From Narthecium ossifragum (lineage: Eukaryota; Streptophyta; Magnoliopsida; Dioscoreales; Nartheciaceae): DNA of 64,000 nt. The position numbers and the translations under genes were made by a program. This document shows, piece after piece, positions 47,542 to 60,016 of this stretch. Location of the stretch: the NCBI GenBank assembly GCA_963920575.1, contig OY986969.1, forward strand, positions 10,165,096 through 10,229,095, given 5' to 3'. Within the stretch, counting starts at the first letter, position 1. Each line of letters begins with the position of its first letter. The notes beneath the pieces are model-generated. The model did no database searches. It was not told where the DNA came from and saw only the letters and a list, made by a program, of their open reading frames with translations.

Positions 47542-50500
47542 GTGATCCCCAAACTTGCGTACGAGGCTCGGTACGAAGTTTATCATGACAGACCTTGGAT
47601 TGGTCTCCATGCAACCGGCGATGATGAAGAGTCGCTGCACGTTCGCCACTGTTATGTCCAACTACTTCGGGCGGAGTACGAGTGCCAACGGAAGAATCCG
47701 GACCTGAAGCATCCAAACCATCAAGTTTATCTCGCTGATATGCGAGCGGCCTATGCTTATTATATAACTCAGGTGCTGCAGAGTCTTCAAATCGAAGCAA
47801 CCTCCGACATGAGCAACTATATTGGCAACAACACTCTTCAACCAGAGTCAGGCCGCAACACTCCACAAATCAATTATATTTCTGCCAAGATGGAGAAACC
47901 CGCCGAGAAGAAGAAGGCGAGTTCAATAGCGGTTACATACCGCCCTCCTGTCCATGCCACAGGCTCGAGCCGTTCATATTACGGGTCATCGCTCAACCCC
48001 AACCATCCTGAAGCTTTGTCACCAACATACGGCGGTGCAAAAGGAGTCCTCCAGGAGAACAACTTTAACATCGTCACAGTGATGCCTGTCGGGGTCCAAG
48101 ATGATGAGACATCCACTTCCTCAAATGTCCCTGCCAAGAGACGAAAAAAGAAAGTTGCCGTCGAGGAACCCCGAGATGCTGCCATCGTCGGTCTACCTCA
48201 AATTAATATACCTCCCAATCGTCCCCACACTTGGAGCGTCACTCGTTCCCTTGGCAGCAAAGATGCAGCATCCGAAGCATTGGGCAATGAAGTTGAAGGG
48301 GAAGCAAAATACAAGCAACCCATCAAGTTCGTACAAGCCTCTCCGATTGTGTCGAATCCAAATGATGTGACCACAATCCTCCCCATACCCTTCTATGACC
48401 CATGTACATTACACATGATCTCTCAAATGGGATATGATATAAACTCGGGTGAAGGCTTGTGTGAAGGCCGAGGCAAGAAACAACCCTTTGAAGACCTTCT
48501 TACAAAAGCACAAAGAAAAGCCATTCGCTATGGCGAAAACTTAATATTTGACAGAGCAGGGCTCGGATACGAGTTCCAAGTATACGCCACTTCTGCAGAG
48601 TTCGTTGATCTCCAAGAAGCACCGCTACAACTCGAAGACGGTGGTCAAGCAACCATTGACGAACTAGAAGAAATTAATCTGGGGGCAGAGGATGATCATC
48701 GTCCCACCTTCATCAGCTCACATATGACGTCGGACGAGAAGAACCAGTTTGTTCTCTTCCTTCGTGAAAACCAGGACGTGTTCGCTTGGAGCTATAAAGA
48801 GATGCCCGGCTTGGATGTCGATGTGGTTGTCCACCATCTCTCCATAGCAGAAGATATCCGCCCTATCAAACAATCTCAAAGGCGCTTTCGACTCGAGTTG
48901 ATTCCAAAAATTATCGCCGAGGTCGACAAGCTTATGAAAGCAGGCTTTATTCGAGAGGTCCAATATCCAAAATGGCTCGCAAATATTGTTCCTGTAAAAA
49001 AGAAGAATGGGCAACTTAGGCTTTGTACAGACTTCCGAGATCTAAACAAAGCTTGTCCAAATGATGATTTTCCGTTACCCATAACTGAACTCATAGTCGA
49101 TGCAACTACCGGCCATGAGATTCTGTCCTTCATGGATGGGTATTCGGGATACAATCAGATAAAGATGGCTCCCGAAGATGAAGAGCTCACTGCTTTTCGC
49201 ACACCGAAAGGCATTTTCTGCTATACAGTAATGCCTTTCGGGTTAAAAAATGCCGGGGCCACTTATCAAAGAGCCATGACGGTCATCTTCGACGATCTAC
49301 TTCATGATATTGTAGTGTGCTACGTCGATGACTTGGTGGTGAAAACAAAACACAAACAAGATCATTTCAAGCATCTGACTAAAGTCTTCGAGAGACTCAG
49401 ACACCACAATTTAAAGATGAATCCCATGAAATGTGCGTTCGGAGTTACATCCGGCAAACTCCTTGGGTTTGTGGTTCGCAAGCAAGGAATTGAAGTTGAT
49501 CCTGCCAAAGTTAAAGCAATTCTAAAGATGCCTTCGCCTGAGAATCTGCGCGAACTTAAGGGACTTCAAGGTCGGCTCGCCTATATACGCAGATTCATCT
49601 CCAATCTGTCAAGCCGTTGCCAGCCGTTCTCCCACCTTATGAAGAAAGGGACACCCTTTGAATGGGATAAAGCTTGCCAAAATGGTTTCCAAAGTATAAA
49701 AGAATATCTCATCAACCCACCAGTTCTCGCCTCTCCCGTCAAAGGAAAGCCCTTGATCCTCTATAAGGCAACTTTGCCCGGGTCATTAGGAGCTTTACTT
49801 GCATAGCATGACGACGAAGGCAAGGAGAGAGCTCTCTACTACCTTAGTAGAACTTTGGTCAGAGCCAAGCACGGTTATTCGGAGATGGAAAAAGTGTGTC
49901 TATCCCTGGTGTTTGCCACTCAAAAGCTTCGGCACTACCTCTTGGAGCATCCAGTGCAGCTCGTCTCCAAAGCCGACCCCCTGCGGTACATTTTAAAGAA
50001 GTTGGTCCTCTCCGGACGACTTGCAAAGTGGGCCATGTTATTATCACAGTTCGACATAACCTATGTTCCACAGAAAGCTGTTAAAGGACAAGCGCTAGCC
50101 GATTTCCTCGCCGCGTTCCCAGTACCGGATGGCTCAGCTATAGAAGACGACCTTCCAGATGAAGAAGTTTTTGTTGCTGACATTCAACCTCCTTGGGAGA
50201 TGTATTTCGATGGAGCTTGCAGGCGCTCGGGAGCGGGGGCATGGATAATCTTCGTCACTCCAACACAAGCCTTACTCCCATATTCTTTCGTGCTCACTTC
50301 GGCGTCATCCAACAACATGGCGGAATATGAAGCCCTCGTCATTGGATTGAAGATAGCACTGGAAATAGGGATGGATCCATTGACCGCCTACGGGGATTCC
50401 CAACTCGTAGTAAATCAGCTTCTTGGGACATGCAATCAAGAAATAAGAATTGATTCCTTATTTCATTAGGGCAAAAGAGCTCATCAATCACATCTAAGAA

Positions 50501-51961
50501 TTAAAGATCCAACACGTCCCGCGATCCCAGAACCAAAGAGCGAATGCGCTAGCCAGTTTAACTACTGCCATGGTTCTCTCGCCCACAGAAACATTGGAAG
50601 TAAGAGTTGAGGAGAGACGAGTCCTCATTCCCCTACTTGAAGAAATTCCAAGTAGATACATGCCGGTGTTCATCAACGTCGCCGCTGCGTCAGAAATACA
50701 AACGCGAGACTGGAGAACCCCCTTCCTCGACTACCTCAAGTCCGGGATACTTCCTATGAATCCCCAAGAAAGATTGAGGATGAGAAGAAGGGTCACAAAA
50801 TACACCTTCATGGACAACGTGTTATATAGAAGGTCTTATGATGGACTCCTGCTACGATGCCTCTCTAGTGGAGAAGCAGCTTCAGCCCTCCAAGAAGTAC
50901 ACTCAGGTGTATGCGGAGCACATCAATCAGGTCCCAAATTATATCACCAGCTGAAACATTTGGGGTACTATTGGCCTTCAATGGTGCGCGACGCCATTGA
51001 GTATGTTAAAAAATGTCATGTCTGTCAAATTCACATAGACTTCATACATCAGCCGCCAGATTCGCTCCACCCTACAAGCATCTCGTGGCCCTTCGAAGCA
51101 TGGCGAATGGATATCGTGGGTCCCATTCAGCCATCTTCCTCAAAAGATCATTCCTACATCCTGGCGGCAACAGACTACTTCTCCAAATGGGCAGAAGCCA
51201 TTCCCTTAAAAAATACAAGGGGGGAGACAGTAGTACAATTCATCAAAACACATATTGTTTACCGATTTGGGATCCCTGCGAAACTCATATCGGACAACGG
51301 CACACCTTTCAAAAACAGAGACATGGAGAGGTTTTGTGCCAAGCACAAAATTAAACACCACTTCTCGTCGGCATATAACGCCGCGGCTAACGGACAAGCG
51401 GAGGCCTTTAACAAAATCCTCTGCAAGCTCCTAAAGAAAGTCGTCCACAACAACAGAAGAGAATGGCACGAGAAGCTTCTGGAGAATCTCTGGGCATATC
51501 GTACCACGATGAAGACTCCAACGGGGGCAACCCCCTATTCGCTCGTTTTCGATGGAGAAGCTATACTTCCTCTCGAAATCCAAATTCCTTCCCTCAGGGT
51601 CGCCATACATGAGAATCTGACGGAAGATCGAGCAGCAAAGTTAAGGGTCGATGAGCTCGACAGTCAAGAAGAAAAGCGCATCGAAGCTTAGCAAAATCTA
51701 GAGATGTACCAAGCAAGAGTCTCTAGAGCCTTTGACAAAAAGGTGAAACGCCGTTCGTTCAAAGTAGGGGATCTCGTCCTTGCTGTCGTTCGACCCATGG
51801 TCGTTACCAGAAGAACCCAAGGAAAATTTGATCCTAAGTGGGAAGGACCTTTCATAGTTCAAGAGGTCTACACCAATGGAGCTTACAAACTTATATCCCC
51901 GGATGGCGAATATGCTCCGCCACCAGTGAACGACAAATTTCTCAAAAGATATTATTCCTAA
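47542..51961 (+). pseudogene. pol: Tat pol: G-patch-like, RT, RNase H, aRNase H, integrase
   Basis: The frame is open from before 47542 to a TAG at 49804. Residues 1-280 have no recognised domain. A G-patch-like segment follows (MGYDINSGEGL to AGLGYEF, about 48430-48580). RT spans about 48870-49480 with intact YVDD at 49321-49332. RNase H leads to the TAG at 49804 and resumes to about 50110. A second RNase H (WEMYFDGACRRSGAGAW, NNMAEYEAL, YGDSQLVVNQL) lies at 50195-50450. A frameshift near 50460 and a TAA near 50500 separate integrase, which has HHCC (about 50900-51030), RMDIVGP, SDNGTPF and NGQAEAFNK. TAG at 51689 precedes a C-terminal tail ending at 51961. Few disabling changes make this the best kept pol in the window. 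Confidence 0.93.
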
Positions 51962-51977
51962 ATTTATGTATGCTCCA

Positions 51978-54659
51978 TGTCGCGCCCCGACCCGCGAAAG
52001 CCCAACCGGGCCGGGCGACGTGAACCGGAACCTAACAAACGCGGAAGAAAAGCTGGCAAGGGTTCCCTCTAACCAATTGGTCTCCCTAACAATTCACCAA
52101 AAGCACCCTCAATTAAAAGACATTAATTTAACAACATCGAACCACAGATTTAAAACTCAAAGTGTTTAATATACAAATCCTCGGAGAGGGGAAGATTCAA
52201 ATACAAGATTACTCCCGTAGGAGACTAACTAGCAAAAGGGTGAAAGCAGTAAAGATTGCCACCTCTCAAAGTCCACCAGGCGCCGCCGCACCGCCGACCA
52301 ACTGCCCGGTAGGGGCCACAGAGGAAGAACTGACGCCTGCACCTGCAAAATGCAGCCCGGGTAGGTGTGAGCACTAAGCTCAGTAGGGATCTATACTACG
52401 CCACACAGAAGGAAGAGGGAAACGCAACAGTGTCGCCCTCAAGGCAGACTCGAGTGTGCTACAAGGGTCCCATAACCCGTCACCGGTGTCTCTAGGCATA
52501 TCCAACCATGATCACCCAAACAGACTGGGCCCATCCTGGATACACCTAGTGTCACAGGGTGCCAGCTGCGGTCACCCAACACGGACTGGACCCACACTGA
52601 TCCCCTACTGGCAGAAACAGACACTGCCTGGGCCGGACTAACCCTCCCGGCCCCCCAAAGAACAAGACCCGCCACCGGTGGCACCCTCAACACCTGACTT
52701 GAGGCCGACACGACCTCTACAATCATCAAGCAACAAGTACACCAGTCATCTAAGCCTATCATCAAGTTTGACTGGACACTACAATTCAAATCCGGTCCAA
52801 ACTACCCAACCCCCTATCCTAGGGCTAAGTCCGAGCTTCCAGCCTCGGGACGGCGACCCAAATATCACCCACGCCCTAACCAATGCAACTAAAGCACAAT
52901 AGGGAATGCATGCTATGAACATACACAGATAAGAAGTAAAGGATGCAACAGTATGACAAACATCATATAAGTCAACCGGATCGCTGCAGCGGTACTGTCG
53001 ACCGCTGCCAGCCGATCCGCAGCGGGTCCCGGCATTATGACGGTACCGCGACCGTCGACCGCGGACTCCTACAACGGGAAGCAACCCTGAAAACGATGAT
53101 GAACAGTAACCAATATAATATTATATTCCGAAATATAATATTATATTCAAAACACCAAAACCTCTACTTAGGGGCTAATTGATCCCGTCGATCCAACATC
53201 CAAACGACGTCGGATTCAAGATCCAACTTAGCCATCAGTAGATCTACATGCCTGGATCAACATATCCAAAATCCATAAACATCCAACGGTTGGATTAACG
53301 GAAAAATTAATCAACACAGCTAATCAAAACTCCATAAAACACCATCAGTCAGCTTGGGATCGATCCGGAACATTTGGATCGATCCAAAGCTTCATACCAG
53401 CTTCAGAAAACATTCTCTACAAGTAGCTAGTTGACCTCGTCGATCCGATGTCCAAACGACGTCGGATTCAAGATCCAACTTGGAATCCAGTCGATCTATA
53501 TTCCAGGATCAACATATCCAAAATCCAGAATCATCCAATGGTTGGATTAACGGGAAAACGCTAATCAAAATCACTAATCAAAACTAACTTACCAATTAAT
53601 TACTGCAACGCAGCCCGCCAGTAATAAATTCATAACAATTCGTAGGAAACTCGGAAAAATACGAAATAAACTGGAATGGAAAGCTAACGAAGAGATCTAC
53701 AACTCTTATGTTTCTCAAAACCCAAGATCAAACACGTACAAGCCGGAAAACTCGCCGCAAGCCGGCTGTTCTTCAAGAACAACAGAAAACCGGAAATTTC
53801 GAGATTAATCATGCATAAATCCTACTCAAATCTCAGCCAAATATCATGAAACCTATTTTAGTAATTCTACTAAGCATGAGAAATCCAACAAGACAAGGAT
53901 CAACAAGATCCAATGGCCAGATCTAGAGAAACCCATTAAAGAACACATGTAGACAGTAGAACCCACCGAACTGCGCATTCCTCGGTTGATCCCTCACAAA
54001 CCCGTCACCAACAAGGCTCCAAACCACCTCAGCGATCTTCCTCTTGTCGCCACGAATCCAACAAACTTTAGAACACCCAAAACGATGGTCGGAGGAGGGA
54101 GAACGGAAGAGATGAAGCTCGCTGCCGGAAACAGAGGAAGAAAGCAGAGCCGCGGGAATGAAGAGAAAGAAGGAAGAAGAGAAGGGAAGAGAAGGGAAGA
54201 AGAGGAAGGAAAGCCCGGGGGAAAGCCGGGAAAGCCAGAGGAAAGGGGAAGGTGGGGAGGGAAAGTCCTCCCCTTCTGACAAGAGAGAGCGACAGCCAGC
54301 TGTCGTCCTCGTGAAGGAGAAAAAGCCACCGACTCGCTCACGAGTCCGATCGATCGCTCGTTTGAGCGATCGATCGCTCAGGGGCCGTCAGCTGCCCAAA
54401 AGCAAGCTTCCGCACGCCCGAACTGGGATCTTCCGATCCCGGGTCCACCTAACCATTCTAATCAAGCACTAACACTTACAAGGTCAGTGTGTGCACACGC
54501 GGGTGTGAAACAAACCAATAAGGCGCAATTTTCCAAATTGCCCTTGCGGTCCAAGAAACAATATGATCTACCGGATCGCGCGCTCGACGCGAAACAAACA
54601 AACGAGCCACGGGCCCGACCCAGCCGGTCGACCCAGGAGTAGAGGGACGGGTCCTCACA
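51978..54659 (-). mobile_element. Antisense solo LTR in the Tat tandem array
   Basis: A 2682 bp LTR with plus-strand ends TGTCGCGCCCCG and CCTCACA has perfect CTCCA duplications at 51973-51977 and 54660-54664. It is related to 43397-45897. Octamer pairs lie at 53358/53377 and 54348/54368. A purine-rich tract at 54100-54270 corresponds to that at 45300. No internal region remains. Confidence 0.93.
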
Positions 54660-54974
54660 CTCCAAGCTTCACGAGCCTAAACTGAAGCAATATTACTCTA
54701 AGCCTTGCGAGTATAAACTATAGGCACAACATTTTCTCATCCGCTATGCTCCAAGCTTCACGAGAATAAACTGAAGCAATATTATTCTGAGCCTTGCGAG
54801 TATAAACTATAGGCACAACATTTTCTCATCCGCTTTGCGCCGAGCTTCACGAGCCTAAACTGACAGCACACAAAAAATATATGTATGCTCCGAGCTTCAC
54901 GAGCCTAAACTGACAGCACACAAAAAATATATGTATGCTCCAAGCTTCATGAGCCTAAACTGAAGCAATATTAC
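54660..54974 (+). repeat. Tat 3' tandem array, left part (89 and 50 bp units)
   Basis: The phrase ctcc(a/g)agcttcacgag recurs at 54660, 54749, 54838, 54888 and 54938, giving two 89 bp units then two 50 bp units. The long unit contains taagccttgcgagtataaac and ggcacaacattttctcatcc. The array begins left of the solo LTR (51965-51977) and continues at 58095-58230. Arrays in the 3' untranslated region are known for Tat/Ogre elements and can seed satellites. Confidence 0.88.
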
Positions 54975-57900
54975 TGTCACACCCCTACCCAGAAAACCCA
55001 ACCAGATCGAGGCGTGAGCCACCTAAACCTGTTTACATCATCAATTGGCGCACAAGTGTATAACCGCTATGAATTTAAACAATTTAATCCTCAAATTTAT
55101 ACAATGAAAGTTTGGCAGAATCCCCTTTATAATTATAGCACAAGGAATCTGTACAATTTTACAATTTAAATAGAAGCAATGGTACCAATGTAAATAACCA
55201 AGTAATACATTTCTCAAATGTCTACATCAAAAATATGACAACCTTTCTCAAATACAATTGAATTAAAGATCATACAATCATGTCCTCGAATACATCAATT
55301 TGTACATCATTGATTAAACCTGTAAATTTTATGTAGAAGAACTCCTCGACGCTCCAAGTCCTCGATCACCTCGAAATGCCGCGCCATCTTCTAATGGAAC
55401 ACATGAAAGAAGGAACTGCATCGACCTGCATCGCCGATGCAGCCCAGGTAGGGTGAGCAACAATGCCCAGTAGGGTTCTACTTTATGTCGCACAGAAAGG
55501 AAGGGAAAACTGCAACTGTGTCGTTCTCCGCCTAAGTCAAAGGAATGCCAAGGGTCCCATAACCCTATCGATGTCCCAAGAGCTCCCGTCATGAACCTCT
55601 TTCTTGAATACGTTACCAAGATCACCCTAAGCACCAACAGGGGAATGGTACCATGCGGGATCACCCTTACCCAAGAACAAACGAGAGGAAACAAAGACTG
55701 CGGGCTCCTGTCCAGGTACCACCCTGCCCAGTCATACCATCTCTCACGGGGACACACATGTCAGGGAACGCATCGACAACCATCCTTAGCACTTGGCCTT
55801 GGAGACCGACACGACCTCTACACCTCAAATATAAATATATAATCCATAGTCAACTATAGCAATAACCTCAAATGATATCCAACATAATCATTGATGACAA
55901 TCACGTCCTAATCCTCGACTACCACAAACCCCGGTCCTAGGGCTAGATCCAGGCTACCCGAGAACCCCGGATTGGCGATCGAATCCATCGCCTACTACCT
56001 AGCCTGAATGCCTCTAATGCAATCATCATGCATGAGCCTATTCAAACAACTAGGCCTAGGTGTCTCTACATGACATCTCATCAAGCATGTCCAATTTATC
56101 GTATAATACATAAAAGAGAACTAAGCTATTACAGTGTTATCACATTTCAGTCCAAATTCTGACATTACGACGGCATGCACCGCCTATCAGCCAGAAATTA
56201 TACAATGGGGCACACCCCCAGCTAATCAATTAACAGGGCACCACTGGCCCGCACAATATAAGCATTTCCACAAAATAAATAAAAACGGGTACACCGCCGG
56301 CCCTAGGCTTACATGATATTAATATGCATACTTGAACTATTCAACTAACATAAGCATTGGAAAGCAAATAGACAGAATAAAGTATTTGAAAAATCATCAG
56401 CGCAAGTAGTCAAATGATACTGCGATACTACCAAACTCATGTACCACTCGACGGCAAAGAATCAATGAAAACGGCTCTTAGGGCAATCAATAACAAAACT
56501 CTACTCAATCGCTCGTCAAAACGATCATAACCATCGACAACTAATAATCGAAAGATGTAAAGGCGAAATGGGGCTTTCAAAATATCTTGTCCTACGGCTC
56601 TTAGGAGCCGAAAAACTTAAGAAAAGGAGGGCCAACCGACCATGGCAGCAAGAGGGAACAAGGCAGGAGGCGAAAAGGGAAGCAACGCTGCAATTGCAGG
56701 AGCCAAACCTCGCATCGGCATTATACCAAACACCTGCTGGACCTAGCACCCGAACCAATTAGGGCAAGGAGGGGGCATGCACAGTGTTGCAGCAAAGAAC
56801 GAAGATGAAGACCTAGCATGCTAGACCAGAACTCAAGCATCCAACCCCTAGCAAGACCAGAACTCAAGCATCCAACCCCTGCAAGACCAGAACTCAAGCA
56901 TCCAACCCTTGATCCTCACTAGGGAAACCTAGCAAGGCCACGGCAGCAACAAGGGGGTGTTAATGGGGAGGACAGGGCATGGCACAGCTGGCCATAGCAT
57001 CACTGAGAAGAAAAGGAAAGGGTCGCCGGAAATCCAAGGCAACATTGCCTGGCATCACAAGGTGGTAAGAGGGAAGAGTCGCCGGCAATAGGGCTAGACA
57101 TCGTCGGGGAAAGATGGAGGGAAGAAGCCGGCTCAGGACATCAGCCGAAGCTCGAAACAAGCATCGCTTAAAAAAAACAGAGGAAAGAACCATCGGGAAA
57201 CAACCAAACCAGTAAACCAGGCATCGCCGGAAAAATAGGGCAACATCGTCGGAAACACGAGAAACAAGGATGCCTAAAAAATAGAGCAAGCACCAAACCG
57301 GAATCAAGCGAATCACAGCATCAAAGGCATTGCCGGAAAAAAACAGAGCATGGAAACTGGGAAAAGATCCCAACCTCTCACGCACACAACCATCCAAACC
57401 CGATGCAATCATATGGCCTAATCTATGCTAGTAGAGTCTAAACCAAGATTAGGCTAGAAACCCTACCTCTAGATCCGCGGTTCTTCCTCTTCCTCTTCCC
57501 CGGCCGATCGTCACATTCTCTATCGTCGCCGTCGACCTCTCTGCTTCCAGTCGCGGTTGCCAGTGGAGAGCCTCGACTCCCGGAAGTGGATGCACGCGCC
57601 GCCGCTGCACGGGATCTTCTCCTCTCCAACCGGTCGCCGTCGAAGTCCGCCTAGCTCTCCGTCGGCATCGCCTCTCTCCCTCTCGAGATCGGGCCGCCGC
57701 TCTCTCTCACGGAAGGGATCGCAGCGGATTAGTTCTCTAACACGAGAACATGGCATCTAAAGGGTTAAGTGGATTTTATATGATCACTTAAGTTAGATCC
57801 TGGCCATCTGATCAGCCTAAGCTAATCTCAGCTGCCCAAGTCCAGATCTTTACGATCTGACCCAGATCCTCCGATCTAGGGTACTCTTACTGGTCTAATC

Positions 57901-58094
57901 AAACACATACATCACCACAAGGAAGTGTGTGCGCTACGCGTGTGTGGAACCAACTCCGCAAGAGTAATTTACCAAATTACCCCTGGAGCTGTAATGATCA
58001 GCGGGGATCGCAAAGCAAGGCCGACTGGCCAAACCAACTGAACCAGACCCTCGACCCACGCGGTCGGACCGGGTTGGAGGTACGGGTCCTCACA
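54975..58094 (-). mobile_element. Antisense solo LTR, 3.1 kb
   Basis: It has plus-strand ends TGTCACACCCC and GGGTCCTCACA and perfect ATTAC duplications at 54970-54974 and 58095-58099. It is the same family as the split LTR at 1-1584/11149-12161. No primer site, coding region or second LTR adjoins, so it is a solo LTR. Unlike the E1-type LTRs it lacks GATCGATC pairs. Confidence 0.93.
56823..56910 (+). repeat. Three 30-31 bp tandem repeats
   Basis: The phrase agaccagaactcaagcatcc recurs at 56823, 56854 and 56884 within the antisense solo LTR. Confidence 0.9.
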
Positions 58095-58230
58095 ATTACT
58101 CTAAGCCTTGCGAGTATAAACTATAGGCACAATATTTTCTCATCCACAATGCTCCGAGCTTCACGAGCCTAAACTGACATCACACAAAAAATATATTTAC
58201 GCTCCAAGCTTCAAGAGTCTAAACTGATAG
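58095..58230 (+). repeat. Tat 3' tandem array, right part
   Basis: This continues the array of 54660-54974 after the ATTAC insertion, with one long unit remainder and two 50 bp type units (gctccgagcttcacgag near 58150; gctccaagcttcaagag near 58201). Confidence 0.85.
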
Positions 58231-58685
58231 CAGAAATAAAAAGTACACATTAACTTATCAGTATGAATCGCACACAAAAAGTATTCTTACCTTTTCAAAA
58301 GAAATAAAATATCCTCACATCCCGTTGCCTCTGGCAAGGAAACAAACAAAATTGTCTCTAAACTTATATGAGCGTACGAACCCTCAATTAGCAAAAAGCT
58401 CGAATATTGGCATATAGGAACAGTCTCTAAAAGCTCTGCTCCTATCCAATGTAAGCTCAGCAAAAAAGGTGTATATATACACACACCTGTCCTTGAACTC
58501 ACCCAAATTCATCAATCAACGAAAAAATTTCCAAGAAGTTTTGAATTATTCACCGTCACATGTATCGGCTAGGTAGATCATTTGATTTATCTTGCATACA
58601 TTGAGAGAAAACTGAATGCTTCTATCAAAAGAGTAGCATGAAAAATATTCAAAACCACATGGTTTCCAAACAAAAAAAAAATCAA

Positions 58686-59156
58686 TCAACAGGAAACAAA
58701 CACACTAAGAAGTTCAAGATCTCCACTGGCGCAAGGACTCATAGGTCCTAACAAGCTCATCTTCAGCTTCTGCTTCTCCACTTCCAAACGGGCTTCGAGA
58801 GTAGCAACTTAAGCTTTTTGGAGCTCCTGGCGCTCAAGATGACATCGGCGACACTCTAGAGCAGTAGCTTTCTTAGATTTCGCTACTTCAACCTTGGCAG
58901 GATACGCCGATATATCAACGACAAGTTGGTGCAATGCTACCTCTTCTCTGCAGAATTCCTTATCATATGAGGATACCTGCGACAAAAGTAATTCCAAGAT
59001 TCCTCTCAAAGAAGCTGAGCCAAACTCTCGATCAGGCAATGCTACAAGCAAATCCTTGGTCCGCTGCTCTAGCAATAGGCTATGTCGGTGTATGAGTCTA
59101 AGCCTCACACAACAACCTCTACAAGTTCCCCATGGGTTCGCCGGTATACCCTTCAT
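58686..59156 (-). pseudogene. Antisense ORF in the Tat 3' region
   Basis: On the minus strand a frame begins at ATG 59156, runs to TAA at 58808-58806 and continues in the same frame to a TGA at 58688-58686. It has a Leu-rich middle (REFGSASLRGILELLLSQV) and a Lys/Glu-rich coiled coil across the TAA (LECRRCHLERQELQKA, then VATLEARLEVEKQKLK). Tat-lineage elements are known to carry extra ORFs in antisense downstream of integrase, and this fits that position. Sense-codon-like composition on both sides of the stop supports a decayed gene. The N-terminal part and exon structure, if any, are unclear. Confidence 0.55.
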
Positions 59157-60011
59157 ATGTGAACACCAAGTTCACCGGAAATGATTGCAAGATATAACCA
59201 AGTTACTGGCTTGCTTTGAAGATATCAAGCTTACCAAATACCTCCAATGACATTCTCCAGAAAACATAACAGGAGAAAAGAAAGGTATGCGGAAATAAAG
59301 AGGATGCGACCAAGAGCATGCAGAAAAAAAAAGGCATGGGCATGCGATCCAATCAAAATAAAATGCATCAACTATTGGCAATAAAAAAAAACACCTTCAC
59401 CAATCAAGATATGTGATTAAACAGAGGATGAGGAAGACCTGGGTAAAAGAATCTAAACCCTCGTCGAGCTCCTTCTCCCCTCTGTCAAGAGCTGAAAACT
59501 CTCCGTCACCAAGTTCTTGAGAAAAGAAAGCTCTCTGGTTGTGAGAAGCTTTGAAAAAAGAGGCGCGCGAGCGGAATAATCCAGATATATATCGGATTCC
59601 TACGCGATCTCGCCAAACTACCGATATTGAGAGTTATCGAGCTGTTAAGAAAAGGGGGAAAAGTAAAACTGGTTTTGGAAGAGTATAAAATAAATTAGAA
59701 CTCTTCCCAAACTAAATCTTAGCCGGATTGCACCAAAATAATCCAACCAAAGCTGGGGTTCTGGTCTTACGAACACCAAATAGTCCTAATCCTACTTGGA
59801 TTCCCTTGGCCAGGTCCAAACATAAATCAAACACTTTGTCCAAAGATCTTGAAACAAAAAAGATCTTGAATCAAACTCTTAGTCCTAATCCTACCTGGAT
59901 TCCCTTGGTAACAACTTCAGTCACATACTAATCCACAGGATAAAGACAACATGCTTGTGCACATAAATAACATAGGCAAGTAAACCAACCTTTGTGATGC
60001 CCAGCCAATAT
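59157..60011 (-). other. Tat 3' spacer upstream of the antisense ORF
   Basis: No clear gene is seen. On the minus strand 59381-59172 is open and contains a pyrimidine-rich stretch followed by ggtaagcttg, which could be intron-like. 59760-59930 holds two copies of agtcctaatcctac(t/c)tggattcccttgg about 100 bp apart. Confidence 0.4.
59586..59592 (-). promoter_or_regulatory. Possible TATA box for the antisense ORF
   Basis: On the minus strand TATATAT within gatatatatctgg lies about 430 bp upstream of the antisense ORF start, followed by CT-rich leader-like sequence. It is the best TATA match in the segment; function is inferred. Confidence 0.35.
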
Positions 60012-60016
60012 ATACA

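Noticed and set aside
57438..57760. Short Arg/Ser-rich ORFs as a host gene
   Set aside because: They lie inside an LTR with perfect ATTAC duplications and have no recognisable domain or continuation.
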